The translations under genes were made by a program, and so were the position numbers. The notes below the pieces were generated by a model. The model was given only the letters and a program-made list of their open reading frames with translations, was not told the DNA's origin and did not search any database. Below are positions 1 through 10,886 of a DNA stretch of 64,000 nt, piece by piece (position 1 is the first letter of the stretch; each line of letters opens with the position of its first letter). Location of the stretch: positions 14,609,674 to 14,673,673 of the forward strand of contig OX457047.1 in assembly GCA_949752735.1 (NCBI GenBank), given 5' to 3'. This DNA comes from Lumbricus terrestris (taxonomy: Eukaryota > Annelida > Clitellata > Crassiclitellata > Lumbricidae).

Positions 1-2
1 TG

Positions 3-560
3 GGAGCAATAAACTATTACAAAAAATTTATTCCTCATTGTGCTGAACTGATGGCACCATTAAGTGACTTGACAAAGAAGTCAGCAGCTAATAATGTTGA
101 TTGGAACGAAGAATTAGATGAGAGTTTTAGTAAGCTGAAAGCAGCACTTGCTAAGGCACCAATACTAAAGTTACCAAACTTGGAGAAGGAATTCGTGATT
201 CAAACTGATGCTTCGGGAAGAGGAATAGGTTGTGTCCTGATACAGCAGTATGAAGGGATAAACCACCCGATTGCATATGCGAGTAGGAAACTATTGGAAA
301 GAGAGATGAGATATTCAGTTGAGGAGAGAGAATGTCTAGCGATAATGTGGGAGATTAGTCGGTTTGACAGGTACTTGTGTGGAAAGCAGTTTGTGATTGA
401 GACAGACCACTGCGGACTACAGTACATGAAGGAAGGGAGAATGAGAAATGCGAGAGTCATGAGGTGGAGTCTAGCACTTCAAAATTATTGCTTTACGATA
501 CGATATATCAAGGGGAGCAATAATGTTATGTCTGATTATTTGAGTAGAGGAATTACATAG
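3..560 (+). CDS. Ty3/gypsy-type Pol, C-terminal part (end of RT plus RNase H), 5' truncated by window edge
   Basis: The frame is open from base 3 and ends at a TAG at 558-560. The first residues (GAINYYKKFIPHCAEL) match the linker after the reverse transcriptase palm/thumb of Ty3/gypsy elements. An RNase H domain follows: IQTDASGRGIGCVL carries the first catalytic Asp, then YASRKLLEREMRYSVEERECLA, and ETDHCGLQYM carries a later Asp. Near the end, NVMSDYLSRG is the usual RNase H terminus (normally NxxADxLSR). In the retrotransposon this domain removes RNA from the RNA:DNA hybrid. No chromodomain or integrase follows; the frame stops directly after RNase H, about 150 bp before a polypurine tract. 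That fits a Gmr1-like element with integrase upstream of RT, or a deletion. Much of pol lies left of the window. Family assignment is firm; the Gmr1 order is inferred. Confidence 0.85.
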   Translation, partial: GAINYYKKFIPHCAELMAPLSDLTKKSAANNVDWNEELDESFSKLKAALAKAPILKLPNLEKEFVIQTDASGRGIGCVLIQQYEGINHPIAYASRKLLEREMRYSVEERECLAIMWEISRFDRYLCGKQFVIETDHCGLQYMKEGRMRNARVMRWSLALQNYCFTIRYIKGSNNVMSDYLSRGIT

Positions 561-710
561 TACTTAAATATATTAGTAATGTATTATAATAATATAGATA
601 AGAAGAAGTTCAGTAATGTTGTATTGTTGTGTAAGATAGAATAAGGAAGTTCATAGAAATTTAGTTGATAGATAATTAGGTGAGATTGTAAAGCCTGATT
701 ACAGACTTTT

Positions 711-720
711 GAAGGAGGGG
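711..720 (+). other. polypurine tract (plus-strand primer site)
   Basis: GAAGGAGGGG is an uninterrupted purine run 150 bases after the Pol stop and 4 bases before the putative LTR start TGTAG. This is where an LTR retrotransposon places its plus-strand primer. Confidence 0.55.
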
Positions 721-724
721 TATT

Positions 725-1661
725 TGTAGCGTATTAAATCGCTATTATCTATCAAACTAACTTGTCTAGTATTAAGTGTTAATTCTAAGTAGGAGTTAAG
801 CTAGACAATTTAGTCGGCGTATCTAGATTAATAATTTGGCGTCTAGTGGATTAGTAACTAGGAGACCACGAATCTTGCGTATATGAGCGAGGCAGTCATA
901 GTGACGTCAAGCGGTTACTACGGACGCTACGTAAGCGAAAACATTTGCATTGACGCGCAACCAATTAAAAGCATCGAAATGAGCGTAACGGACAGAATTG
1001 AATGGAAACAGCCACGTCATTGTAATTCGACATAAACGGTTGATTCCTTACATGAACATTGAGAAAGATGGTTGTCCAGCTGTGGCTGGCAATTCATTTG
1101 AAGTTTATTCAATGGTGAGGATGAGAATTATGCTCGTATCTGGTCGTAAAACAGTACGAGGCATTCGTGTGAGAGTAGAGGCGATTTAGAAGTTCAAAGT
1201 TGCGAACTCTAACGTCCGTGAAGTCTACATTGTGATTGGGACGGTTGGTGAAACGATTTTTCGTGTGTAGAGAAACGATTTTGGGCTCGTTGTCTCTGGT
1301 TGACATTTCAAGGTCATTTTCAATTGGGAAGGAAATTCTCATTGACTGGAGTATGATAATTTGATGTTACGGAAGTATTGAATATTGTCTTGTCTGGTAT
1401 TCGATCTGGATTCCACAGCTTGGCAGTATCTCATTATCCTCTTCAAATATAGCACTGGGTTGCTTATCTTCATACAGCGAATCTACAGAGAATCTGCAGA
1501 ACTATTTCTTCAAATATAGCACTGGGTTGCTTATCTTCATACAGCGAATCTACAGAGAATCTGCAGAACTATTTCTTCAAATATAGCACTGGGTTGCTTA
1601 TCTTCATACAGCGAATCTACAGAGAATCTGCAGAACTATTTCAAGGCCGTTTTACACTACA
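725..1661 (+). mobile_element. putative 3' LTR of the gypsy-type element
   Basis: The segment starts TGTAG and ends CTACA, the short inverted TG...CA termini expected of an LTR, and follows a polypurine tract. It is 937 bp and contains a 67-bp tandem triplication near its 3' end. The 5' LTR is outside the window, so the boundaries cannot be confirmed by comparing the two copies. The short open frames inside it look non-coding. Confidence 0.5.
1441..1641 (+). repeat. 67-bp tandem repeat, 3 copies, inside the LTR
   Basis: The unit beginning CTTCAAATATAGCACTGG and ending GCAGAACTATTT recurs at 1441, 1508 and 1575 with no visible differences. Tandem units in a U3 region often carry enhancer sites; that role here is an inference. 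The identity implies a recent duplication. Confidence 0.9.
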
Positions 1662-3249
1662 GAAACGATATCGATCAAATATCTCAACTGTGGAGCACAG
1701 ATAAGCATTTAGATAGTTATAATTAGTGATACGCCAAATAAGTAAATAGGAACATTGCGTAATTGTATTGTTTATTTAACAGTTTTCGAATATATTATAC
1801 ATTTATAAAGAATTGGTTTCTCTTTGAACAGATCATTTAAATGCAGTACATTTTCAATTACCTGCTAAAATAAGCTTAAAACGGAAACGTTACAAAGTGT
1901 AAAATCCCGGTTTTTACCATGAAAAGAGACATTGTAAGAATTCTTAATATCAATGTTGCTATGATATTGTACAAGCACTAAAAGCCCTTTAAACCGGCTT
2001 TATTCAGCATTGCAGTAGTACTAAGTATAGTTAAGTATAGCAAGATTTGCTTTTATTCCTGGGTTTTCCAAAAACGTTCTGTTATAAACACTGGTATAGG
2101 GTCATCATCCAGATATTAGAACTGTATTCTTTGTTCTTTGTTGGCTTGGTGCATATTTATCAGACTGTGATGCCAAGCGTCTGTTCCTATTTCAACGGTG
2201 CATTGCATGCAACCACAGCTCCGGTGTCAATCAATGTCTAAGACCTCATCAGCTTTGCACCTAATTAACACTTTAGCGATGACAATTGACAATTGTTGTG
2301 TGCTAGAAGTGACTGGAAACCAATGCAGCTGTCATTAAAGTGTTAAATCTAGATCTGCAGTTCTTCTCACTCTGGGATCGCGATTCTACAGAAGAACGTC
2401 CAAAAATTTGAACAGGGTCGTCACCCTGCCACAGCCACCATCGCCACCGCCACCGCCACCGCCGCCACCACCGCCACCGTCGCGGCATCAAAGGCCACGA
2501 AAACCGTGTTATATTGAGGAGACGCATGTAATTACCTTCAGATCCTTTAGTCGAGTCTCACTGTATAGACAGAAATTGAAGCCTGCGAAAAGCTGAGACG
2601 AGGAGAGACGTCTTGGTGAGAGAAGAAACGGTGTCTTTAGAAATGATCGTCGTCGATGCTGCTCTAATACGCAACACACTGAAGGTATAATATTGCGACG
2701 ACGTGAATGGAGCGCTGTATAAACTTTGCGGTATTTAGACGATGACGGCTCTTATAAGACGACGCGTGCGTCCACACAGGCGTGAATAAGTGTCGACCTA
2801 ATACGTGCCATTGTATTGACGCCAGCTAATGATACGATTGTCAATCCACAGTGGCACATTCAACGTATACACCCGACTTATCCAATTCAGCCAAGTATTA
2901 TTATATTATTGGTCTGTATACTTCTCTAGCGCCGACATTAGCGTGGTTGTCAACTGAATTGTGCAAATTAAAGACTAGTGATGTGTTTTGTTAGGTTAAG
3001 ACGATCATTGACAAAGCAAGAAAACATCACGAAACGATATAATCATAATATTATGATGATCATCATTTGCTCTGTGGTTCTGCATAATGCGATATTCAGA
3101 TATAATGTTGTCTTAAACTGTTTCCTGAATATAAAATTTGCTTTCTCCCCAAAGTCAAGAGTTTCACGTCCCCGAAGTAATGATAGCAACAGACTATTGA
3201 GAGAGATGACTCTTTTAATTAATTTCCTTTTATGTAATAAAATTTACAC
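1662..3249. other. intergenic, no gene seen
   Basis: AT-rich flank of the LTR element. The only clear structure is a CCACCG-type trinucleotide run at about 2431-2490. Open frames here are short and show no recognisable domain. Confidence 0.5.
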
Positions 3250-3463
3250 GGGTCTAGGACTTTACCCCCCGGCCCATTACCCCCCTGCCATTACCCCCCT
3301 GCCATTACCCCCCGCCCATTACCCCCCGTAGGACATTACCCCCTGCCATTACCCCCCAGGTCTGCTTACATTTGGGAACAGTTTATGTGCATTTGTATGT
3401 ATGTATGTATGTACGTATGTATGTATGTATGTATGTATGTATGTATGTATGTATGTATGTATG

Positions 3464-3494
<31 letters not shown>

Positions 3495-4055
3495 TGCATG
3501 TATGTATGTAATGCATGTATGTATGCATGTATGTATGCATGTATGCATGTATGTATGTATGTATGTATGCATGTATGTATGCATGTATGTATGCATGTAT
3601 GCATGTATGTATGTATGTATGTATGCATGTATGCATGTATGTAAGTAAGCAGGTAAGTATTATGTAAGTCAGCATTTATGTAAGTATGTATTAAGGTATG
3701 TATTCAAGTATGTATATAAGTATGTATGTAAGTATATATGCATGTCAATATGTATGTATTGTAAGTTGGTATTCCCGCCCCTACGTATGTATTTTATGCT
3801 TACATACATACTTACATACATAATCACATACATACCTATACATACATACTTACATACATTCAGACATACAACATACATGCATTACATACATACATGCATA
3901 CGTACATACAAATGCACATAAACTGACCCCAAATGTAAGCAGACCGGGGGGTAATGGCAGGGGGGTAAAGTCCTAAGGGGGGTAATGGGCGGGGGGTAAT
4001 GGCAGGGGGGTAATGGCAGGGGGGTAATGGGCCGGGGGGTAAAGTCCGGATACCC
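3250..4055. mobile_element. foldback element with about 165-bp inverted arms around TATG/CATA arrays
   Basis: The left arm (about 3250-3415) is a series of CCATTACCCCCC-type units, then CAGGTCTGCTTACATTTGGG and TTTATGTGCATTTGTATG. The right arm (about 3890-4055) is its near-perfect reverse complement in the same unit order. The centre is TATG repeats (3395-3650) that become CATA repeats (3800-3905), so the whole 806 bp can fold on itself. No open frame of note; target duplication not clear. It looks like a non-autonomous foldback DNA transposon. Confidence 0.75.
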
Positions 4056-5990
4056 ACATTTTATAGATGGCTCGAAAGGTGCAATTTTAAATTACCAGAA
4101 TATCAATTGTTTATATCCTTAGCCTGTATTAGTATTACGAACCATTAAGTATCAGTGATAGAAATTCTACAAATGAACATGCAGGCTACTGGGATCAGGT
4201 CAGGGATGGCCAAATTATACACAGGGGCATGCAATAATTGAACCACAAATTTCCAATTACTATACATACATAGCTAAATTTACTGGAAATCAGAAATTAC
4301 AAATAAAGTAATTTCAATTACTTCAATTGCAAATTACTTAGGGGCCTACAATCCCTTCATTGATCATTGGTTTAAAAAAAACTAGGCATGCAGGAATTGC
4401 ATGCCTTTTCAAGTTTTCACCCTTAATTCTTTCTGTGTGTGTATTATTATTTATTTATCATCATTATTTATGGTGTCAGTGAGTGAGTCTGTTTTTACGA
4501 GAAAAGTAAGGGTTTATCTGTTTATTGAGAGCAGTTCTGACATCTTAATAACATACATATAGGCCTCTCTGAGACATGCTGTAAGCAGTTGTATATTATA
4601 TTATACATGCAGGCCTGAAATGACATGAGTTTGGTTCATGTCGAATGAACAACTTATGACAGTGCAAATTATATATCTATAAGCTTATGTGACATCAATT
4701 TCGACCAATGCAGATGCATTAATCTTGTTTGTCCAACGGAGAAAGTGTCCGTGAATTCTTTCGATCCTGGATGAAGAAAATTTCTTAAATTATTTAATAG
4801 GCATTTATAGAGCGCTATAACCATGAGACCACGTTAATTTTACTGATTTTGATCGTGTGAATCATGAACTGATTCCCGCCGTTTCGCTTGTTTGGGCGCT
4901 GTAGAAATGTCGAGCGTATTCGATTAGGCCTACGATTAGTCATAAGGAAAAGGCATCACGGACATGATGTGCCGCGCAACCTGAGGGAAATGTATAGGCC
5001 TACGTTCAAACCTTAAAACGAGAAGAGACCTAAAATTCCTTTTACTGCACGCTTTCTGCTGTAATTACATTCTATTATATGATCAAATGATGAACAGGCT
5101 AAGCAGGACAACTAGTCTGTGACAGTTCAAATGACCTTGAACTCCAATGTCGTCCAATGATCGTTCAATGTCGCGTCTTTTTTGATTCTTCATGCGTTAC
5201 CTGCAGAGAACCAAGCCATGGAAAATATATATAAAACGACCATGGATGCACCGTGCACCATTTGCAGTTCGACTCCTCACTGCATCTTGAGTCGTTTATA
5301 TTTGGCTACCGTCCTATATATAAGTCACAAAGAGCAACACATAATATAGCGCACAATTTATCTGTGTTGACGACCCACAACCATAGACGCCAATCGAGTT
5401 GGCAACCGATTGCATTCAGAGCAGACGAACTTTCCCATAAAAGACGCGCTTTAGTTGATCCACGATAATTTTTCTCTCATTCATTCCTAGCAATGCCTCA
5501 TGCCTCATGCCTGGCGTCCGTCCGTCCGTCCATCCGTCTGTTTGTCTATCCGTTAATCCGTCCATCTGCCTGCAGTCTGCCCTTGTATCCCTGTGTCTAT
5601 CTGTCTGTCTGCCCTTGTATCCCTGTGTCTATCTGTCTGTCTGTCCTTGTGTCTCTGTGTCTATCCGTCGGTGAGTTCGTGCAGCTGATGAGATAATTAG
5701 ACCTTGCAGGGCAGACGATCAGCTTCACAATCCCCATGGCATTCTAAATACATAGACAACAGCGCTGTCGTCAATGACCTTAAAAAAGACACGCCGTATT
5801 CGAGACACGCGGGGCTCACACCGTACACACACACACGCACACGCACGCACGCACAAACACACACACGCACACACACACACACACGCACACACGTATATAC
5901 ACGCATAGAAATGGGAGTTGACCGAGACTATTATAATAGAGTAGACTAACGTTTTAACTCATTCGTCCACGCTGTGTTGTTTCGGCAGCG
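4056..5990. other. intergenic with CTGT and CA simple repeats
   Basis: No convincing gene. A CTGT/CCGT-rich run lies at about 5515-5670 and a CA/CGCA run at 5818-5895. A TATATAAAA string near 5227 precedes a 71-codon open frame (5253-5468) with no recognisable similarity, which I do not call. Confidence 0.5.
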
Positions 5991-6096
5991 GCATTTGCAG
6001 TTTAACGTCACTGTGTGGTAACAAAGACCATTAGCGACGCCCTCCTCCTTTATCCAGGCTTGGGACTGGCACTGGCAGAGTGCAACTAGCGGCGGA
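5991..6096 (-). repeat. about 105-bp interspersed repeat, copy 1
   Basis: The reverse complement reads GTTGCACTCTGCCAGTGCC ... CCCAAGCCTGGATAAAGGAGG ... and ends in TTTAACGTCACTG complement and TGCAAATGC. It matches copies at 21634-21741 and 52377-52485 closely. The core resembles, from memory, a 3'-UTR segment of RTE-type LINEs; that link is tentative. Confidence 0.75.
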
Positions 6097-6501
6097 GTTG
6101 TGTTGTTTCAAACTGGCCATCTCTTTTATATGTATTCTGTAGTTGTAAAACATAATTTATATAGCGCATGAGTTATCATCAATCAGGAGCGCTGGATGCA
6201 AATGGCAGCATGCATCAGACGAATTAGATTCGTGCATGGGTATAGTATAGTGTGATTTACTATACTATATATAGTGTGATGTCTTATTATGAAACTATAT
6301 ATATATATATATATATATATTATGATCTTCGTTTAACTTCAAACTGACACAATGCATGCAGTATATATATATATGATTACAATCCACAGCGTATATATAT
6401 ATATACGTTATTACAGGAGTCGAATTTAATGTCGGCAGCCGTGCAAGGCGTCCATCACGTTCTAATGCAGATTTTGCTGACGCCATCTGTCGAATGAAAG
6501 A

Positions 6502-6507
<6 letters not shown>

Positions 6508-6557
<50 letters not shown>
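6508..6557. repeat. (AT)n microsatellite
   Basis: Uninterrupted alternating TA directly 5' of the SINE that follows. Smaller AT runs lie at 6296-6320 and 6855-6888. Confidence 0.95.
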
Positions 6558-6560
<3 letters not shown>

Positions 6561-6828
6561 AGCCTAGTTAGCTACACCGGTAAGCGCGCGCTGCATTCGT
6601 CTGTTGGTTGCAACGGACTGCGGTTCAAACCCCGGGCTGGGAGTTGACATTCAGAGATTTAGATATCTCGGGCTAGCACGTGTGGGACGCAGGGGCGCAA
6701 GCTCCTGCGGAGCGACCTTAGGCAAGTTGCTTACCCATCATTGTCTGTGGGGAAGGCAACGGGAAACCACCTCACTCATCTCATCCCCAGGGGCGTCAAG
6801 CCAATGAACCTGCCTTCGGGCAGAGCAC
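6558..6828 (+). mobile_element. tRNA-derived SINE (family B), tail (CAT)n
   Basis: The head TAGCCTAGTTAGCTACACCG is tRNA-like and holds an A-box-like element. GGTTCAAACCC at 6622-6632 fits the RNA polymerase III B box (GGTTCRANNCC). The body contains GGGGAAGGCAACGGGAAACC, a string common in RTE-associated SINEs, and ends in CAGAGCACC followed by CAT repeats. About 270 bp, flanked both sides by AT dinucleotides. Transcribable in principle by Pol III. Confidence 0.65.
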
Positions 6829-6849
6829 CATCATCATCATCATCATCAT

Positions 6850-6889
<40 letters not shown>

Positions 6890-7074
6890 TATAGTATAGT
6901 AAGGAGGGTTGCCGGAAGCAATCCCGCATCCACTATATAAGTTTTTCGTGCCAGCGTATTAGCTTTATTTTATATAGTATATGTATACCATTACCATTAT
7001 AAACATATATCTCCCCATATATCAACGTCATCTATTCATGACGATCACCACGTATACTAAATTTACAAAAAATT

Positions 7075-7200
7075 ATGAATGAATGAACGAATGAATGAAT
7101 GAATGAATATTTATTTAATACAGGACTTGTTTCAGTAGACCTATATTTAGGAATCAGCTCATCATGACAAGCAACCTTAATTCGAGAGACCTGAAGAGAG
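7075..7200 (-). mobile_element. possible LINE/SINE 3' end with (ATTC)n tail
   Basis: On the minus strand, CTGTATTAAATAAATATTC runs into ATTCATTC repeats, a typical microsatellite tail of CR1/L2-type non-LTR elements. The AATAAA here could also serve as a poly(A) signal for the FoxD gene about 1.1 kb upstream on the same strand. Confidence 0.35.
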
Positions 7201-7322
7201 TCAATGCAGAAGGCGTTCTCCATCCAATTGATAGCATATACGCATATGCATGTATACCACAATGTCCAAGCGTATCCACACTATACAGCAGGCCTACATG
7301 ATGCACTATATATTTTTTATGT

Positions 7323-7545
7323 GCACTTGTTATAGCGCCCCTTCAAGCTCTCCTGCTACTCAAGGCGCCCGACTGCAGTGCAGAGCGAACACTGCATCAG
7401 AGTTTCACGCCGAAGCGCTGAGCAATTGCGAGTGAAGGACTTGTTCAAGGTCCCTATACGCGGCGACTTGAGGTGGATTCGAACCTTGAACCTTCCGGCT
7501 TCAAGGCAACGACGCCACAACTACACCACCGCGCCCCGTAGTAAT
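7323..7545 (-). mobile_element. tRNA-derived SINE (family A), copy 1
   Basis: The minus strand carries GGTTCGAATCC (7475-7485), an exact Pol III B box, in a tRNA-like head. The body includes TCACTCGCAATTGCTCAG and GGCGTGAAACTC, and the 3' tail is GGGCGCC...CTTGAAGGGGCGCTATAAC. It matches copies at 16440-16632 and 38086-38292. The tail resembles the 3' end of the LINE relic at 14035-14760. Confidence 0.8.
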
Positions 7546-8045
7546 ATAATAGGCCTACACATGTACTGGCAAATCAGGTCTTTGAAAATGCACATTTTTA
7601 TAGCGCTTCTTGAAGCAAACACATAAGAGACTGCTGCGTCCATGCATGGGAGTGTTGCAAAAAGTGCTATCTGCATGGTATAAAGATTTACTATTATTTT
7701 GTGTGTATACACACACACATGCAGTTAAGATAGGCCTAACGATTTTAAACACGCTCAGCTGCAGAGAGCAGCTATATAAGCCACGTTCAGCGGCGTTAAT
7801 TTGGGCATTATAATAATAATCATTATATATTATGTGATATATATGATATATATACATATATATGTGATATATATATGTGATATAGACTCTCTGCTCACGA
7901 ATCTCACCCGGATTTTAATGTTAAGAGTCGTTGAGGAAAAGTTCTACACATTCAAAATTAATGTTCTAAATTCTCGCATTGATCATGTCACCTGCATGCG
8001 TGCACTTCGATCACATTATATTATGTACATAAAGGGATTAGACAC

Positions 8046-8272
8046 GTCGTCGTCATCGTCGTCATCGTCATCGTCATCACCGTCGTCGTCGTCGTTGTTG
8101 TCGTCGTCATCGTCATCATCATCGTCGTCATCGTCACCATCGTCGTTGTCGTCATCGTCGTCGTCGTCGTCATCGTCATCATCGTTATCTTCGTCACCAT
8201 TGTCGTCATCGTCGTCGTCATCATCGTCATCGTCATCATCATCATCGTCATCGTCGTCGTTGTCGTCAGTCT
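8046..8272. repeat. imperfect (CGT/CAT)n trinucleotide array
   Basis: About 225 bp of TCG/TCA triplets abutting the FoxD stop codon, so on the gene's strand it is a GAC/GAT run at the start of the 3' UTR. Long open frames through it (poly-Ser, poly-Asp/Met) are repeat artefacts. Confidence 0.95.
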
Positions 8273-8273
8273 T

Positions 8274-10886
8274 TCAGACGTGCCAGGATCGTCGACAGAG
8301 TTGTTGCTGCTGCTGCTGGTGTCCAATGCGATGCTGCTGCTGCTGCTGCTGCTGTGAGTATGAGTTGCTATCTGCGGCCAATGCTGCAGCTGTTGTCTTC
8401 CAGTTGCACTGAAGAGAACTTTGACTTGCTGCGGAGGCTGAGGTGGCGGAGGCGGTTGGAGGAGGCATCTCGAAAGATGAAGACGATGGTGCCACCGTCT
8501 GCTGCTGCTGCAGGATCTTAGTCGCCGAAGACGGGTAGTGAGTCAACGGGTGATGCTGCTGCTGCTGATACAGGTGGTGATTGTGATGGTGATGCTGCTG
8601 TTGGTGATGATGTGGATGACTCTTCTCCGCATCGATTGCAGCAGCAGCCGAGCATCGCCCATCGTCTCTGGAGCGAAACAATGGCTGCAAAGACAATAGA
8701 CTCCTTGGCACCGTCACCGCAGGTCTTCGTTCCATCTCTGAACTGCAGCAGGTGGTGATGGAGGTGGTGGTGGCGTTGTCGTCGTGGATGCAGGCTGGTG
8801 GAGTCAGTCGCGACCTCTGCTGAAGGTCGTCCTCATCATCGCCATCTCTTCCTTTTCCTGATGAAGGAATCGTCTCCGTCTTCGCTTCCACCTCTCCACC
8901 TCCATCCACCTGGATCGTCGAATCTTCCTTCCTCAGCAGATCATCGATGGTGAACTTGTGCTTCCGGTGAGCCGCCGCCGCCGCCCTCGAAGGAGGAGGA
9001 GGAGGAGAGCCCCTTAGTGGGATGGGTAGGGCTGCTGCTGCTTTGGCGGAGGAGGGTGAGGCAAATGGGTCGAGAGAGGAGGAGGAGGAGGGGAATCGAC
9101 GACACGACTGAGCAGAACTGGATCCAGCGGCAGCAGCGGCTGCAGCGGCTGCCTGATGGAGAGCGTTGACAAGATGGCGCTGGTATTGTTCTTGGATGAG
9201 GTGGCGTTGTAGAAGCACTTCCGGGGTCAAAGGGCTTCTCTGCTGTGGCTGATGATGGTGGTGATGATGATGTGAATGATGAAGGTCGGGGCGAATGCTG
9301 AGCAGTCCATCAGATGACGATGATGAGGAGGATGAAGGTGCGTTGAGATGATGCGATGGACCACAAGGTCCGTAGACTCCGTGGTGAGTAGATCCACCTG
9401 ACATCGTTGAGTAATGGGTTGCAGAGGCAGGTGATGAAGAGAATAGATCCGCCGTCGAGAGGATGAGTCCTGCACCTGACCCTCCGAGCAGTCCTCCTGG
9501 TCCAGGCCAGTTGTAGTGGATGAGGTCCTGGTGGCAGACTCCGTTCGCGGTCGACGTCCGCTTGAAGCGCTTCCGTCGTCGTAGGAAGCTTCCGTTGTCG
9601 AACATGTCCTCTGAGGCAGGGTCGAGGGTCCAGTAGTTGCCCTTGCCTGGGTTGCCCGGCTCCCGTGGGATCTTGACGAAGCAGTCGTTGAGGGAGAGGT
9701 TGTGTCGGATGCTGTTCTGCCAGGCGGGGAATCGTTCCCTGTAGTATGGAAAGCGGTTCATGATGAACTCACAGATGGCGCTCAACGAAAGTCTCTTCTG
9801 CGGCGACTGAAGAATCGCCATCGTGATGAGGGCGATGTACGAATAGGGCGGCTTCACGAGGGGGTTCTTTCCGCCCTTGCGACCCTCATGCATCGATGCC
9901 TTCATTCCCTGCTCACAACCGCCGTCTGAGACGAGACCTTGACCCTGACCTTTGGTCGCATCCTCATGACTGGATTCGAAGACATGCTCGACGTCATCAT
10001 CGTCGTCGAAGTAGGAGGAAGAGGAGGAGAGACGACGGCGACGGCGGAGGGGGTGAGGGCGTCCATCGGAAGAGCCGCTGTGAGGGGAAGAGCGACCCCC
10101 TCCTCTGTTGTCGGAATCGAAATCATCCGTCGTTGGCTGACCCTGCTCCAGGTGGTGATGGTGGTGGTTGTACCTCTGGACGATGACAGCTGCACCGGGT
10201 TCGTTGATCGTCTCACATTTGACCAGATCCAGTCCTAAGAAGCGGTGCTGCTGCTGGTGATGCTGATGCTGCTGCTTTTCACCTGCTTCATCTTCATCAC
10301 CGTCGTCGTCGTCATCATCGTCGTCGTCTATTCGCTGTTCCGCTTCGAAACCGTTGACCGACCTTGAGCAGATCAGATTCGGAGGAGGAGGCATCTCTCT
10401 CTTCCATGAAGCGCTCAAGTCCATTGAATCCTCTTCGTCATTGTCTTCATCTGAACGATGAAGCCCTCCATTGTCTGTCATGCATTGATTTCTATTGTCT
10501 GTCATGCATTGATTTCTATTGTCTGTCATGCCTTGATTTCTATTGTCTGTCATGCCTTGATTTCTATTGTCTGTCATGCCTTGATTCCTATTGTCTGTCA
10601 TGCCTTGATTTCTATTGTCTGTCATGCTTTGATTTCTATTGTCTGTCATGCCTTGAGTTCTATTGTCTGTCATGCCTTGATTTCTATTGTCTGTCATGCC
10701 TTCGTCAAGCAGTGTGTCTCCCTGACCCTCAGTCACTCTTCCGTCAGTGAAACGACCTTGATGCGAATTCCTTTTCGAATCGCTTCCAAAGATGTCGTCG
10801 TCACGTGATCGGTTTAACGACGCCTCTGAAATCATTGCACTTCCGGTTTGTGTATGACTTCCGGTTCCGGTCGAATCGTCAACCAT
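8274..10886 (-). CDS. FoxD: forkhead transcription factor, FoxD family, intronless
   Basis: An 870-residue open frame with a complete forkhead DNA-binding domain at about residues 343-442. It starts [14 protein letters not shown], includes [20 protein letters not shown] (recognition helix H3) and ends [12 protein letters not shown], a basic wing matching FoxD proteins almost exactly. A C-terminal FTIDDLL near residue 645 fits an eh1-type Groucho-binding motif, suggesting repression. FoxD genes act in mesoderm, neural and neural-crest patterning; this one binds DNA in the nucleus. FoxD genes are commonly single-exon, as here. Unusual points: the protein is much longer than typical FoxD (about 400-500 residues), inflated by Gln, His, Ser, Asp and Ala runs and by an N-terminal eight-residue repeat (about 62-143). 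The ATG at 10886 is the first in frame; a later start cannot be excluded. Confidence 0.95.
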   Translation of the reverse strand: MVDDSTGTGSHTQTGSAMISEASLNRSRDDDIFGSDSKRNSHQGRFTDGRVTEGQGDTLLDEGMTDNRNQGMTDNRTQGMTDNRNQSMTDNRNQGMTDNRNQGMTDNRNQGMTDNRNQGMTDNRNQCMTDNRNQCMTDNGGLHRSDEDNDEEDSMDLSASWKREMPPPPNLICSRSVNGFEAEQRIDDDDDDDDDGDEDEAGEKQQHQHHQQQHRFLGLDLVKCETINEPGAAVIVQRYNHHHHHLEQGQPTTDDFDSDNRGGGRSSPHSGSSDGRPHPLRRRRRLSSSSSYFDDDDDVEHVFESSHEDATKGQGQGLVSDGGCEQGMKASMHEGRKGGKNPLVKPPYSYIALITMAILQSPQKRLSLSAICEFIMNRFPYYRERFPAWQNSIRHNLSLNDCFVKIPREPGNPGKGNYWTLDPASEDMFDNGSFLRRRKRFKRTSTANGVCHQDLIHYNWPGPGGLLGGSGAGLILSTADLFSSSPASATHYSTMSGGSTHHGVYGPCGPSHHLNAPSSSSSSSSDGLLSIRPDLHHSHHHHHHHQPQQRSPLTPEVLLQRHLIQEQYQRHLVNALHQAAAAAAAAAGSSSAQSCRRFPSSSSSLDPFASPSSAKAAAALPIPLRGSPPPPPSRAAAAAHRKHKFTIDDLLRKEDSTIQVDGGGEVEAKTETIPSSGKGRDGDDEDDLQQRSRLTPPACIHDDNATTTSITTCCSSEMERRPAVTVPRSLLSLQPLFRSRDDGRCSAAAAIDAEKSHPHHHQQQHHHHNHHLYQQQQHHPLTHYPSSATKILQQQQTVAPSSSSFEMPPPTASATSASAASQSSLQCNWKTTAAALAADSNSYSQQQQQQQHRIGHQQQQQQLCRRSWHV
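10455..10701 (-). repeat. 24-bp coding minisatellite in FoxD (10 x 8 residues)
   Basis: Ten tandem 24-bp units encode MTDNRNQG with small changes (NRTQG, NRNQS, NRNQC; the last degenerates to MTDNGGLH). The unit is a multiple of three, so copy-number change keeps the frame. It lies in the poorly conserved N-terminal part, before the acidic and forkhead regions. Confidence 0.95.

Noticed and set aside
5253..5468. 71-codon frame after a TATATAAAA string
   Set aside because: No homology, no splice or conservation evidence; TATA-like strings are common in this AT-rich DNA.
10364..10808. Plus-strand frames of 116-128 codons inside FoxD
   Set aside because: Antisense shadows of the MTDNRNQG repeat.
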